From the IMG/VR virus record IMGVR_UViG_3300014157_000001, positions 1-61,132 of that record: a stretch of DNA of 61,132 nucleotides. One strand, given 5' to 3'. Position 1 is the stretch's first letter. The number at the start of each line of letters is the position of its first letter. A program made the translations under genes and the position numbers. This DNA comes from a virus. The notes below the pieces were generated by a model. That model saw nothing but the letters and a program-made list of their open reading frames with translations, was not told the origin of the DNA and did no database searches. This document shows, piece after piece, positions 1 through 6,671 of the stretch.

Positions 1-89
1 AGGGCGGCGAACTCGCCGTCGGTGTAGCCCTGGTCGTACGAGTTGCCGGTCGGCTCGGTGGCGGCGGGGGCGATGGTCAGGATGCTCAT
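1..89 (-). CDS. Zinc-finger transfer-region protein, N-terminal part (continues at 61132)
   Basis: An ATG at 89 opens a frame that runs off the left edge after 29 codons. The leftover two bases (2 and 1) plus base 61132 make a CTC codon, and the frame then continues to a TGA at 60991. The joined product would be 76 aa, with a CRTCGWKN zinc-knuckle motif in the second half and a final Cys in ARDC. It lies in the same minus-strand operon as the transfer genes at 52-61 kb. Small Cys-rich proteins of this kind are common in Streptomyces plasmid transfer regions. The function is inferred from context only. The start has only a weak GGAA-type ribosome site. Confidence 0.7.
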   Translation of the reverse strand, partial: MSILTIAPAATEPTGNSYDQGYTDGEFAA

Positions 90-111
90 GGCGTCGGGTT
101 CCGTTCCGGGG

Positions 112-414
112 TTAGTGGGTGAGGGCGGGGCCGGTGGTCAGTTCGGCGGGCGCCAGCTCGTGGGCGAGTGCCGGGGCGTGGACGAAGATCGGGGCGCCGT
201 TGCCGTGGCTGGTGTCGGTGTGGAGGGTCCACATGCAGACGCCGGGCCCGGCCGGGAGGCAGGTAGCGTGGCCGCCGAGAGCGGTCCACCAGGCGGTGAG
301 CTGGTCGAGGCTGGTGGTGAAGACGTGGGCCTGGCCGGCGGTCTCGGTGATGCGGGTGAACGGCAGGGCGTTGAGGTCGGCGGCGGCCTCGGCGCGCTGG
401 GCGGTGGTGAGCAT
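112..414 (-). CDS. Hypothetical protein, 100 aa
   Basis: A compact acidic to neutral protein with no membrane segment and no motif I can name. It reads as mixed alpha/beta (FTRITETAGQAHVFTTSLDQL, then LHTDTSHGN and APALAHELA near the end). It sits between the Cys-rich gene at 500-856 and the zinc-finger gene that crosses the window ends, so it is probably co-transcribed from the promoter at 935-966. Codon use matches the neighbours. No function is assigned. Confidence 0.7.
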   Translation of the reverse strand: MLTTAQRAEAAADLNALPFTRITETAGQAHVFTTSLDQLTAWWTALGGHATCLPAGPGVCMWTLHTDTSHGNGAPIFVHAPALAHELAPAELTTGPALTH

Positions 415-499
415 CGGGTCTCCCCCGGGTTGTACGGCCCGGCCACGCAGAGCCTGTTCGTCTTCGTCGTGCGTGGCCGGGCCTGGCTTGTGGGTGCCG

Positions 500-856
500 T
501 TAGTCGGTGATGGGGCGCGGGTGGTCGTGGCTGCAGTCCGGGCACTGGAGGGCGCTCAGGTTGCAGTCGGGGGCGTTGGGGGCGGTGACGACGACGCCGG
601 GCTCGTGGGCGTCGAAGATCGCTGCGCAGCCGCAGCCTTCGGTGAGGCAGTCGCAGACGGCGATGTCGTGGGAGGCGGGGGCGGCCATGCCCGCGGTGTG
701 GGCGGCGTTGTCCATGGCGTGGCGGTAGTCGTCGCCGGTGCCGGCGTGGTCGGCGCGCTTCATCCAGTGGTCGAAGGCGTCGCGCTGGGCCTGTGTCAGG
801 GACGTGTAGTCGCTGGCGGTCGGGAGGGTGATGGTGGGTATGGAGGCGTGCGTCAT
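500..856 (-). CDS. Cys/His-rich small protein, 118 aa; first gene of the transfer operon
   Basis: The C-terminal half carries CDCLTEGCGCA and CPDCSHDH, a pattern typical of small zinc-binding proteins; the N-terminal half is helical. The frame is open back to an ATG at 946, but the predicted -10 box (940-935) lies on those first codons. Translation must therefore start downstream of the transcription start, and I chose the ATG at 856. It is the first gene after the palindrome promoter and is followed by 112-414 and the end-spanning zinc-finger gene. The function is unknown; a regulatory or DNA-binding role is a guess. Confidence 0.68.
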   Translation of the reverse strand: MTHASIPTITLPTASDYTSLTQAQRDAFDHWMKRADHAGTGDDYRHAMDNAAHTAGMAAPASHDIAVCDCLTEGCGCAAIFDAHEPGVVVTAPNAPDCNLSALQCPDCSHDHPRPITD

Positions 857-934
857 CACGGCCACGGCTGGCTCCGGCTGTAACTGGGGGTGCCCTTCCG
901 CCGGTTGGGGCGGGGTGTGGGGCTTGATGGAACT

Positions 935-966
935 ATCGTAACCCATAACTCATTGCGCCGCAATGA
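935..966 (-). promoter_or_regulatory. Promoter with palindromic operator over the -35 box
   Basis: Bases 950-966 form the perfect palindrome TCATTGCG-n-CGCAATGA. On the minus strand it contains TTGCGG (963-958), followed by a 17-bp spacer and TACGAT (940-935), a good sigma-70 arrangement. A terminator lies just upstream (990-1029), so this is the start of an independent unit reading leftward through 856 and, across the circle junction, into the transfer genes. The same operator occurs at 15811-15827. Confidence 0.78.
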
Positions 967-989
967 CTTTCACGGGGTGTGCGGGCACG

Positions 990-1029
990 AAAAAGGCCCC
1001 TCCGCCCGGGGGCTCGGGGCGAGGGGCTT
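990..1029 (-). terminator. Rho-independent terminator
   Basis: On the minus strand GCCCCTCGCCC pairs with GGGCGGAGGGGC (one bulge), followed by CTTTTT. It follows the stop of the HTH gene at 1057-1305 and insulates it from the promoter at 935-966. Confidence 0.8.
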
Positions 1030-1056
1030 ACCGGTGGTGCGGCGGGGCCGGCCCGG

Positions 1057-1305
1057 TTAACTGTCCGCAGCGCGCTGCTTCTTGATGACATGCTCGCGGT
1101 GCAGTACGAGGAGGTCACTCCACGAGTACCAGGTCGTTCCCCCGGAGCGCTCGGACTCCAGTCGGTCCAGCTTCGCCCACCGTCGGAGGTTGGACTCCTT
1201 GACCGGGAAGCCGGCCCGGTCGAACAGGGCGAGGGCCTCGCGGATGGTGACAAGGTCCCCGAAACGGTCGGCGTTCGTACTGGGGGCGGGTGCGGCGATG
1301 GCCAT
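1057..1305 (-). CDS. MerR/excisionase-like helix-turn-helix protein, 82 aa
   Basis: The core (about residues 17-60) reads as a winged HTH of the MerR/AlpA type: VTIREALALFDRAG, then ESNLRRWAKLDRLES, then a TTWYSWSDLLVLHREHV hairpin and helix. Such proteins bind DNA as small regulators or recombination directionality factors. The ATG at 1305 follows a GGGAGG site at about 10 nt spacing; an in-frame ATG at 1323 overlaps that site and is less likely. The gene ends at a strong terminator. Its target is unknown. Confidence 0.75.
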   Translation of the reverse strand: MAIAAPAPSTNADRFGDLVTIREALALFDRAGFPVKESNLRRWAKLDRLESERSGGTTWYSWSDLLVLHREHVIKKQRAADS

Positions 1306-1450
1306 GGTGCTGTGGCCTCCCATGATCGACGGCGTGCAGTTCGCAGCTGCTGCAGCCGATAACGGGTCCGGGCCGTGGGCCCGGTGGAGGGGGAATGTTC
1401 AGTTGTTGCGCATGGTGCGGGACTTACTGCTTAGACACCCGGTGTGGGGG

Positions 1451-2008
1451 TCAGGTTGCACGGGCGGCGCGCCTTTCCTCCTGGCCCTCGATGTGCCGGT
1501 GGGCCAGGTAGGCGAGCGTCCACGTGGACCGTCGCCCGTCGGGGGTTCGGCAGTGTCCGTTGCTGCACAGGGCCCGCCCGGTGCGGTGGTGCCAGAGCAG
1601 GCCCGCGCAGCCGCAGCCGGGGCACAGGTGGCGGCAGACGATGTTCGCGTTGCCGGTGAGGACGGCGTGCTCGAGGTACTGGCGGTAGACGAGGATGTCG
1701 CGGCGGCGTTGGACGGTGGCGTCGTCGAACTCGGTGTTGCGGATCATCCAGTCGTAGACGGCGGGCGCGTCTTTGGGGAGCGGCTCGATCGTGTCCGGTG
1801 ATTCGGTGGCCATGAAGGCGCGGATTTCGCGGACGGTGGCGTCGATGTGGGAGAGGGCGTCGACGTTGAGGGGGGCGGTGCGTTCGATGGAGCGGACGGG
1901 GGCGGTGCGGGCGCCGGTGTGTGATCGTCGGGGCAGTTCCACGAAGTGGTCGACGAGGTGCGCGAGTTGCGCGGCGGCTTGTTCTGCGTGGCTGTCCGTG
2001 GTCCCCAT
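1451..2008 (-). CDS. Hypothetical protein with C-terminal Cys cluster, 185 aa
   Basis: The N-terminal half is helical (AEQAAAQLAHLVDHFVELP, then DATVREIRAFMATE). The C-terminal part carries a compact Cys/His cluster: CRHLCPGCGCAGLLWHH, then ALCSNGHC. This suggests a zinc-binding domain of about 50 residues. I chose the ATG at 2008; another in-frame ATG lies two codons upstream. It is in the same direction as 1057-1305 and 2254-2529. Proteins of this layout occur in Streptomyces mobile elements, but I cannot name a family. Confidence 0.68.
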   Translation of the reverse strand: MGTTDSHAEQAAAQLAHLVDHFVELPRRSHTGARTAPVRSIERTAPLNVDALSHIDATVREIRAFMATESPDTIEPLPKDAPAVYDWMIRNTEFDDATVQRRRDILVYRQYLEHAVLTGNANIVCRHLCPGCGCAGLLWHHRTGRALCSNGHCRTPDGRRSTWTLAYLAHRHIEGQEERRAARAT

Positions 2009-2253
2009 GGGCATATCCCGTCCCCTGTGGGCCATCTCCGGGGTGCGCGGGGGCGTCCACACTGCCGAAGACGCGCGCACGGGGATGGTCCGGTTTCTGT
2101 CACTCCGGGTCAATCCGGACGCCCCATCATGGCACTGGTGTGGCGGGAGGTGAACCGATCGTGGCAATCGATCAGCAGTGTGTGGCGGGTCTTCACATTA
2201 GACACACGGGCAAACGGGAAGAACCCCCGGCATATGCCGCCGGGTGGGGGTGG

Positions 2254-2529
2254 TCAGTCGGTGGCGGCGATCCGGGCGGCGCGGCGTGCCCCCTCCAGGA
2301 GAGCGACCAGCTGGGCACGTTGCGCGTCGTCGACGATGCCCTTCGCGGCGGCGCCGCCCATCGTCTTGACCGCGGTGTCCATGGCGACGTCGAACGCCGC
2401 CCGCACGACCGGGTCGGCGAGCGTCGCATGGCGCTCCACCATGGCCTGCTCGAGCATGTCGGCGAGGGGCCGCAGGATCGCTTCCTCGCCGCCGCCGTCG
2501 GGTGCGGGGGGTGGTGCGGGCTGGGTCAT
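2254..2529 (-). CDS. Small helical hypothetical protein, 91 aa
   Basis: After a Pro-rich start the protein is alpha-helical (EEAILRPLADMLEQAMVERHATL, then DDAQRAQLVALLEGARRAARIA). A GGGGGAG ribosome site lies 8 nt before the ATG at 2529. The frame stays open upstream to 2781, but that stretch is Pro/Ala/Arg-rich and looks non-coding. It may be the promoter-proximal gene of a unit reading toward 1451. No function can be assigned. Confidence 0.6.
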   Translation of the reverse strand: MTQPAPPPAPDGGGEEAILRPLADMLEQAMVERHATLADPVVRAAFDVAMDTAVKTMGGAAAKGIVDDAQRAQLVALLEGARRAARIAATD

Positions 2530-3156
2530 GGTGTCGGCTCCCCCACGGTGACGGTGGGCGGTGGCCGCGCCGTTGCGGCCGCGGGCGGTACGCGGGTTCA
2601 ACGGGATGATGCGGGCGTCACCGGTACCCGGTGGGCCGGCCGGGCTGTCGCCCGTGGGGGCGGGTTCTGCTGCGGGCATGGCGTCTCCGCTCGTCCGGCA
2701 GAGGTTCGGGAAGGAAGTGGGTTCGTACCCGGCGTCTGTGTGGCGCCGGCCCCGGTTCCGTGGGCGCGGCTGCCAGTCCACGCTCGCGGAAGGCCACTGT
2801 GGCAGCAGAAGAGTTGTGAGGGGTAGGGCGGTGGGGGTTTTCTGCCCAAATCGTTGGCCAATGGTGGTGGATTCAGGCCGGGTCTGTTACCGGTCTTTGG
2901 GGTGACGGGCTGTCACATGAAGAAGGCCGCGGCCCTCGGTGGGGCGCGGCGGGGGCGGGCATGCCCGTCTGATGCCGGTGATTGTAGGCCGGGGCGCCGC
3001 CACGGGGGAAGACTGTGGGGGGAGTTGCCCGCACGGGGTCTGGGTGCGGGTGGGGACACCGGGCTGCGAAGGCCCGTCGGGGTCCCGGCGTCCCCTGGAC
3101 CGCACTTTTTCGTTACCGCCAGTACGGCACACACAGCGTGTGCACCATTCGGCACA

Positions 3157-3185
3157 GAGTGAACCTGTGGGGCGCAGGTTCACTC
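3157..3185. promoter_or_regulatory. 11-bp inverted repeat upstream of parA
   Basis: GAGTGAACCTG and CAGGTTCACTC are perfect reverse complements separated by 7 bp. There is no following T-run, so a protein-binding site is more likely than a terminator. Confidence 0.55.
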
Positions 3186-3236
3186 CTCCGGGTGACTCAA
3201 AAACCCCGGCAACAGCCCCGCAATCAACCTAATTTG

Positions 3237-3253
3237 CCCTATGCAAAATAGGG
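3237..3253. promoter_or_regulatory. CCCTAT-n5-ATAGGG palindrome in an AT-rich patch
   Basis: A perfect 6-bp inverted repeat in the most AT-rich stretch before parA. It is a candidate operator for autoregulation by the RHH part of the ParA fusion. Confidence 0.45.
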
Positions 3254-3364
3254 AACGGCCCCGCTCCTTCGCAGGTCGGGAAGCGGATGAACTGGCCTTC
3301 GGTGACGCCCTCTCATCGGCGTGCCGTTCCCAACCCACCCGTCACTCCTGGTAATTTGCTCGCC

Positions 3365-4510
3365 ATGAGTACCCCAGGCGCCGGAGAAGCGCGCGAAAAA
3401 CTGCTCGTCAACCTGACCCCGGAGCTACGCCGCGACCTGCGGATCCGGGCCGCCGAGCGCGGCCTCAACATGCAGGACGCCGCCGCCTCCGCCCTCAACC
3501 ACTGGTATGACACGGCCGACACCGCCGACGCCGACACCAAGGGCGCCAAGTCCTGGGGGGTGTTCCTTCCCGCCGGCGGACCCGACCGCTTCACGCAGGA
3601 ATGCGAGACACGCAAGGTCACCAAGGTGCAGGGCATGGCGCAGGCCATCACCCTGTGGCTGCAGGCGCACCCCTCTCCGGCCGAGCGGCTCGTCAACCAG
3701 CCCGTCAAAAGGATCCTGGTGGGCAATCAGAAGGGCGGCGTCGGCAAGACGTTCGTCGCCTCCGGCCTCGCCCAGGCCATGGCGGAGATGGGGCTGCGGG
3801 TCCTCCTGGTCGACTACGACCCGCAGGCCCACCTCACCAGCCGCATGCAGATCCCCGGCCTGCCCGACGGTGCGGACAGTCTCCTCACGCACATGCTCGG
3901 CGAGGGCAAGAAGCACCTCGTCCGCTCTCTGGTCTCCCTCCCCCACGAGCGGTTCGGCGGACGTCTGCACGTCCTCCCGGCGAGCAAGGACGCGTTCCTC
4001 ATGGACGCCAAGCTGGCCCTGCTACAGGTCGGCCGCGACATCTGCCTGGCCGGTGCGCTGGCGCCGCTCGAGGTCTCCTACGACGTCATCATCCTGGACG
4101 GGCCGCCGAACCTCGGTCTGGCCATAGACCTCGCCATCAACTACGTGCAGCGCCGCCCCGGCGAGCTGATCGACCACTCCGGGATCCTGATGCCGGTCTG
4201 GTCGGACCGCTCGTCGTTCGACGCGTACGGGATGCTCAACGAGCAGATCAATGCGCACACCCGGATGACCGGTTCGGTCGTCGACCAGCTCGGGTTCGTC
4301 GTCAATGCCTACGACTCCCGCAAGGGTGTCGTCACCCGCAGCTTCTACGACGGCTGGAACGAGCTGACCACGCCCGGTGTGCTGGCCACGCTGAAGGATG
4401 CCATCGAGGGCCGGGAGGCCTCCGACTATCAGGTGCCGCTGCTGGAGCACGCGCCCGAGTCGGGTCAGGCGGAGGTCATGCGGTCGCTGGCGAAGGAGCT
4501 CGCCGCGTGA
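3365..4510 (+). CDS. parA: ParA partition ATPase with N-terminal tandem ribbon-helix-helix region
   Basis: A Walker-type partition ATPase of 381 aa. Residues 117-130 read RILVGNQKGGVGKT, the deviant Walker A of ParA, with F where a second Thr is usual; LLVDYDPQAH and VIILDGPPN follow as further ATPase motifs. Before it, residues about 13-50 (LLVNLTPELRRDLRIRAAERG, then a helix) and 63-102 (SWGVFLPAGGPDRFTQECE, then a helix) look like two ribbon-helix-helix units. A DNA-binding module thus seems fused to the ATPase, whereas ParG/Omega-type RHH proteins are usually separate. I chose the ATG at 3365 because it precedes the RHH; an ATG at 3287 is in frame but adds a Pro-rich leader. The stop overlaps the next gene's start (GTGA). 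Confidence 0.9.
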   Translation: MSTPGAGEAREKLLVNLTPELRRDLRIRAAERGLNMQDAAASALNHWYDTADTADADTKGAKSWGVFLPAGGPDRFTQECETRKVTKVQGMAQAITLWLQAHPSPAERLVNQPVKRILVGNQKGGVGKTFVASGLAQAMAEMGLRVLLVDYDPQAHLTSRMQIPGLPDGADSLLTHMLGEGKKHLVRSLVSLPHERFGGRLHVLPASKDAFLMDAKLALLQVGRDICLAGALAPLEVSYDVIILDGPPNLGLAIDLAINYVQRRPGELIDHSGILMPVWSDRSSFDAYGMLNEQINAHTRMTGSVVDQLGFVVNAYDSRKGVVTRSFYDGWNELTTPGVLATLKDAIEGREASDYQVPLLEHAPESGQAEVMRSLAKELAA

Positions 4511-5415
4511 GCTCGAAGAAGGCGCCCCCGGTCATTCCGGTGGTCGGCGGCGACAGCACGGATACCGCCCGTGAGGACGAGTTGCGGCAGTGGGAGGAGC
4601 AGCAGGCGCGGGCGCGGGCGGAGAAGGAGACCGCGGCGGCGCCCGTGGTCCCGGCTGCCGCGCCCGTGCCGGAGCAGGCCGCCCCCACGGCGACGACGGC
4701 CGAGCCGTCCGCTCCGGCGCCCGCACTCCCCGAACCCGCGGCGCCGGCTGCCTCCGGGTACCTGCCGATGCCGGAGTTCACCGAACCGGACAGCGAAGAC
4801 CCGCAGGAGCGCCTCGAGTTCTACTCCCGCGGCGTCCTTGCCGTGCAGTACGCGGCCCGCTCCAACCATGAGCGGGCCGAGCAGCAGCGCCTCATCGGGC
4901 TCGGTCTGCGACTGCGGGCCATGAACAAGGAGGAGCTACACCTGGAGGCCGGGTTCGACACGTTCGGCGAGTTGACCGAGGCCCGCTTCGGAATCAAGAA
5001 GCATCAGGCCAACAACATCATCCGCGTGCTGGGGGTGGCGCAGGCGCTCGAGGACATCACCACCCAGGAACTCAAGGAGCGTCCGCTGCGGGTCCTGGTG
5101 CCGATACTGAACACGCACGGCGCGGACGCGGTGCGCAACACGTGGCTGGAGGCGTCCCGGCACGGCAACGTCACGGACACCGCGCTGAAGGATGCCGCGA
5201 ACTTCCTCGGGGTGGGTGCGCCGGTCGATGCGACGCCGGCCGCCGAGAAGAGGGCGCCGTCGAAGACGGTGGCGAAGCCGAGCGAGTCGCTGCAGGCGGT
5301 GGAGCGTATCCGGTCGCTGGCTGCGCAGGATCCGGCGAAGGCGCGCCGTGAGGCCGAGCAGCTCGAGAGCGCGGTACGGGAACTCCTCGAGGAGTTGTCC
5401 GGCAGCGTGCAGTAG
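4507..5415 (+). CDS. ParB-like DNA-binding partition partner, 302 aa
   Basis: The GTG at 4507 overlaps the parA stop and has an AAGGAG site, so translation is coupled. Residues about 30-85 are an Ala/Pro linker. The centre (about 115-175) is helical, with a probable helix-turn-helix in FGELTEARFGIKKHQANNII. The C-terminus (AKARREAEQLESAVRELLEELS) is likely a coiled-coil dimer segment. I do not see the GERRxRA box of canonical ParB, so it may be a different partition adaptor. The twin palindromes just downstream are its most likely target. Confidence 0.75.
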   Translation: MSSKKAPPVIPVVGGDSTDTAREDELRQWEEQQARARAEKETAAAPVVPAAAPVPEQAAPTATTAEPSAPAPALPEPAAPAASGYLPMPEFTEPDSEDPQERLEFYSRGVLAVQYAARSNHERAEQQRLIGLGLRLRAMNKEELHLEAGFDTFGELTEARFGIKKHQANNIIRVLGVAQALEDITTQELKERPLRVLVPILNTHGADAVRNTWLEASRHGNVTDTALKDAANFLGVGAPVDATPAAEKRAPSKTVAKPSESLQAVERIRSLAAQDPAKARREAEQLESAVRELLEELSGSVQ

Positions 5416-5425
5416 TCGCGGGGGG

Positions 5426-5495
5426 GGTGGTGACCAATGGTCACCACCTTGTCGTCAGTCTGACCCGAAGGTGGTGACCAAATGGTCACCACCTT
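5426..5495. repeat. Two tandem palindromes, candidate centromere (parS-like)
   Basis: Copy 1 (5426-5448) is GGTGGTGACCA-A-TGGTCACCACC. Copy 2 (5468-5495) is AAGGTGGTGACCA-AA-TGGTCACCACCTT. The arms are identical over 11 bp and differ in the central spacer (1 or 2 bp). They lie immediately after the partition operon. A pair of convergent terminators is the alternative, but neither copy has a T-run and the sequence itself is conserved, not just the folding. Confidence 0.65.
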
Positions 5496-5665
5496 CAGTC
5501 GTCTCCGTCGTCGTCCTCGTCGTCCTCGTCGTCGGGTTGCGCGTATGTCTGCCCGTCCTCGTAGGCGGCTTCCTGGAACAGGCCTTGCCAGCGGACGCGC
5601 GGTAGTTCGGGGCGTGGGCCGCGGGTGGTGACGGGGCGTTGGGTGGGCATCGGGGGTGCGCTCAT
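5495..5665 (-). CDS. Small protein with acidic tail, 56 aa; last gene of the early operon
   Basis: The sequence runs MSAPPMPTQRPV..., a basic WQGLFQEAA centre, and then a C-terminal tail of almost only Asp/Glu (DDEDDEDDDGDD). Such tails are seen in DNA mimics and regulators, but no family is recognised. The stop codon touches the second palindrome at 5468-5495. It is too short for automatic calls but codon use is normal. Confidence 0.55.
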   Translation of the reverse strand: MSAPPMPTQRPVTTRGPRPELPRVRWQGLFQEAAYEDGQTYAQPDDEDDEDDDGDD

Positions 5666-5681
5666 CGTCGGGTCCAGTTCG

Positions 5682-5864
5682 TCAGGCCGCGGGGGCGTAC
5701 AGGCGGCGGAGGGTGCGGATGTGGTGGTCGAGCCAGGCCCGTTCCTCGTCGGCCTGGGCGCGGTGCCAGCGTTCCCGTTCCTCGTCGGTGAGGAGGCGGG
5801 GGTCGGTGGTGAGGTCCTCGAGCACGGGCGGCTCCGATCGGTTGGCGCGGTGATCGTGGATCAC
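5682..5864 (-). CDS. Small hypothetical protein, 60 aa
   Basis: Charged and helical, with EDLTTDPRLLTDEERERWHRA followed by ERAWLDHHIRTLRRLY. I chose the GTG at 5864 as start because the frame upstream runs into the end of the previous gene; the ribosome site is weak. It sits between the SLOG-family gene and the acidic-tail gene. Confidence 0.55.
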   Translation of the reverse strand: MIHDHRANRSEPPVLEDLTTDPRLLTDEERERWHRAQADEERAWLDHHIRTLRRLYAPAA

Positions 5865-5914
5865 AGTGCCGCAGATTCCGGGAGTCGTTCCCTCCGCTCC
5901 GGGGCCGCCAAGTT

Positions 5915-6349
5915 TCACGGTCGTAAAACAGCGTGGACGGGAATCCCGGCCTTCCGGGCGCGGCGCATGCAGTCCGCAGTCCCGCTCGAACCCGCACGCT
6001 GGAATGCGGCGCACACGTCGGCGCCGAGGTCGACCATGAGCTGGTTGCGGCGGTGCCCGGCGAACGGACAGAACTCGATACCGCGGCGGTTCCGGCGCCG
6101 GTGCCCCGGCGGGCAGTTGGCATCGCACGGGTCATCCCAGTCCGCGGCGTGCTCCTCTACGGGCACCTGGTGCTCGAGCGCCCACTGGCCGGCCATCTGG
6201 TCGGCGCCCTCGGCGGTGCCGTGGACGATGACGATGCCGTCGTGGCCGTCCTGGAGGGCGTCGTGCCACAGGTCCGCGAGGGTCTGCCGGAGGGCGGCCT
6301 CGTCGGGCCACGCGCGTGATCCGGTGATCAGGATGCGGGCCGTGGTCAC
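5915..6349 (-). CDS. SLOG/DUF2493-like nucleotide-binding protein, 144 aa
   Basis: ILITGSRAWPDE at the start and IVIVHGTAEGADQMAGQWALEH form the Rossmann-like GS...HGxAxGaD signature of the YspA/DUF2493 branch of the SLOG superfamily. Related domains bind nucleotides or nucleotide-derived signals. Four Cys in the middle (DDPCDANCPP, EFCPFAGH) are additional. The GTG at 6349 overlaps the stop of the upstream gene. Its role in a phage or plasmid is not known. Confidence 0.8.
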   Translation of the reverse strand: MTTARILITGSRAWPDEAALRQTLADLWHDALQDGHDGIVIVHGTAEGADQMAGQWALEHQVPVEEHAADWDDPCDANCPPGHRRRNRRGIEFCPFAGHRRNQLMVDLGADVCAAFQRAGSSGTADCMRRARKAGIPVHAVLRP

Positions 6350-6660
6350 TCGGGCACGCCCTGAGCGAAGTACGGCAGTTCGCTCTCCCACAGGCCGTCG
6401 GCACGGCGTACGAGGTGACCGAACGACACGTCGTTGAACAGGATCTCGGAGAGCTCACCGGGCTCAAGTGGCGGTTCGCCCTTGCTCGAGTACTCGATCT
6501 CGTGCCACTCGCGGACGTCGTCCACGGTGATCTTCCAGGTCTGCCCGCCGGCACCCCTCATGGTGAGCACGCCCTCGGCGAAGATGCTGTCGCGTGCGGC
6601 ACGGGCTCCGGCAGGACTGACGACGAGTCGCAAGGGCTTTGGGGCGGTCTTCTTCGGCAC
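6346..6660 (-). CDS. Hypothetical protein, 104 aa
   Basis: Starts at GTG 6660, with AGGAG about 7 nt upstream. It begins with a Lys/Pro-rich stretch and continues with beta-rich sequence (LTMRGAGGQTWKITVDDVREWHEIEYSS). The stop overlaps the GTG of the SLOG gene, so the two are coupled. No family is recognised. Confidence 0.7.
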   Translation of the reverse strand: MPKKTAPKPLRLVVSPAGARAARDSIFAEGVLTMRGAGGQTWKITVDDVREWHEIEYSSKGEPPLEPGELSEILFNDVSFGHLVRRADGLWESELPYFAQGVPE

Positions 6661-6671
6661 GGGGTCTCCTG

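Larger units (their letters stand above)
2530..3364. other. Long non-coding control region upstream of the partition operon
   Basis: No convincing gene fills these 835 bp; the small open frames are mirror frames of GC-rich DNA. The region holds several inverted repeats: GTGAC-n5-GTCAC (2902-2916), GCACAC-n5-GTGTGC (3127-3143), an 11-bp pair (3157-3185) and CCCTAT-n5-ATAGGG (3237-3253). The DNA around 3200-3260 is clearly less GC-rich than its surroundings. It lies next to parA, so it is a candidate for the partition promoter and possibly a replication origin. I saw no clear iteron array. Confidence 0.5.

Noticed and set aside
857-946. N-terminal extension of the Cys-rich gene to the ATG at 946
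   Set aside because: The predicted -10 box TACGAT lies on these codons, so they would be at or before the transcript start.
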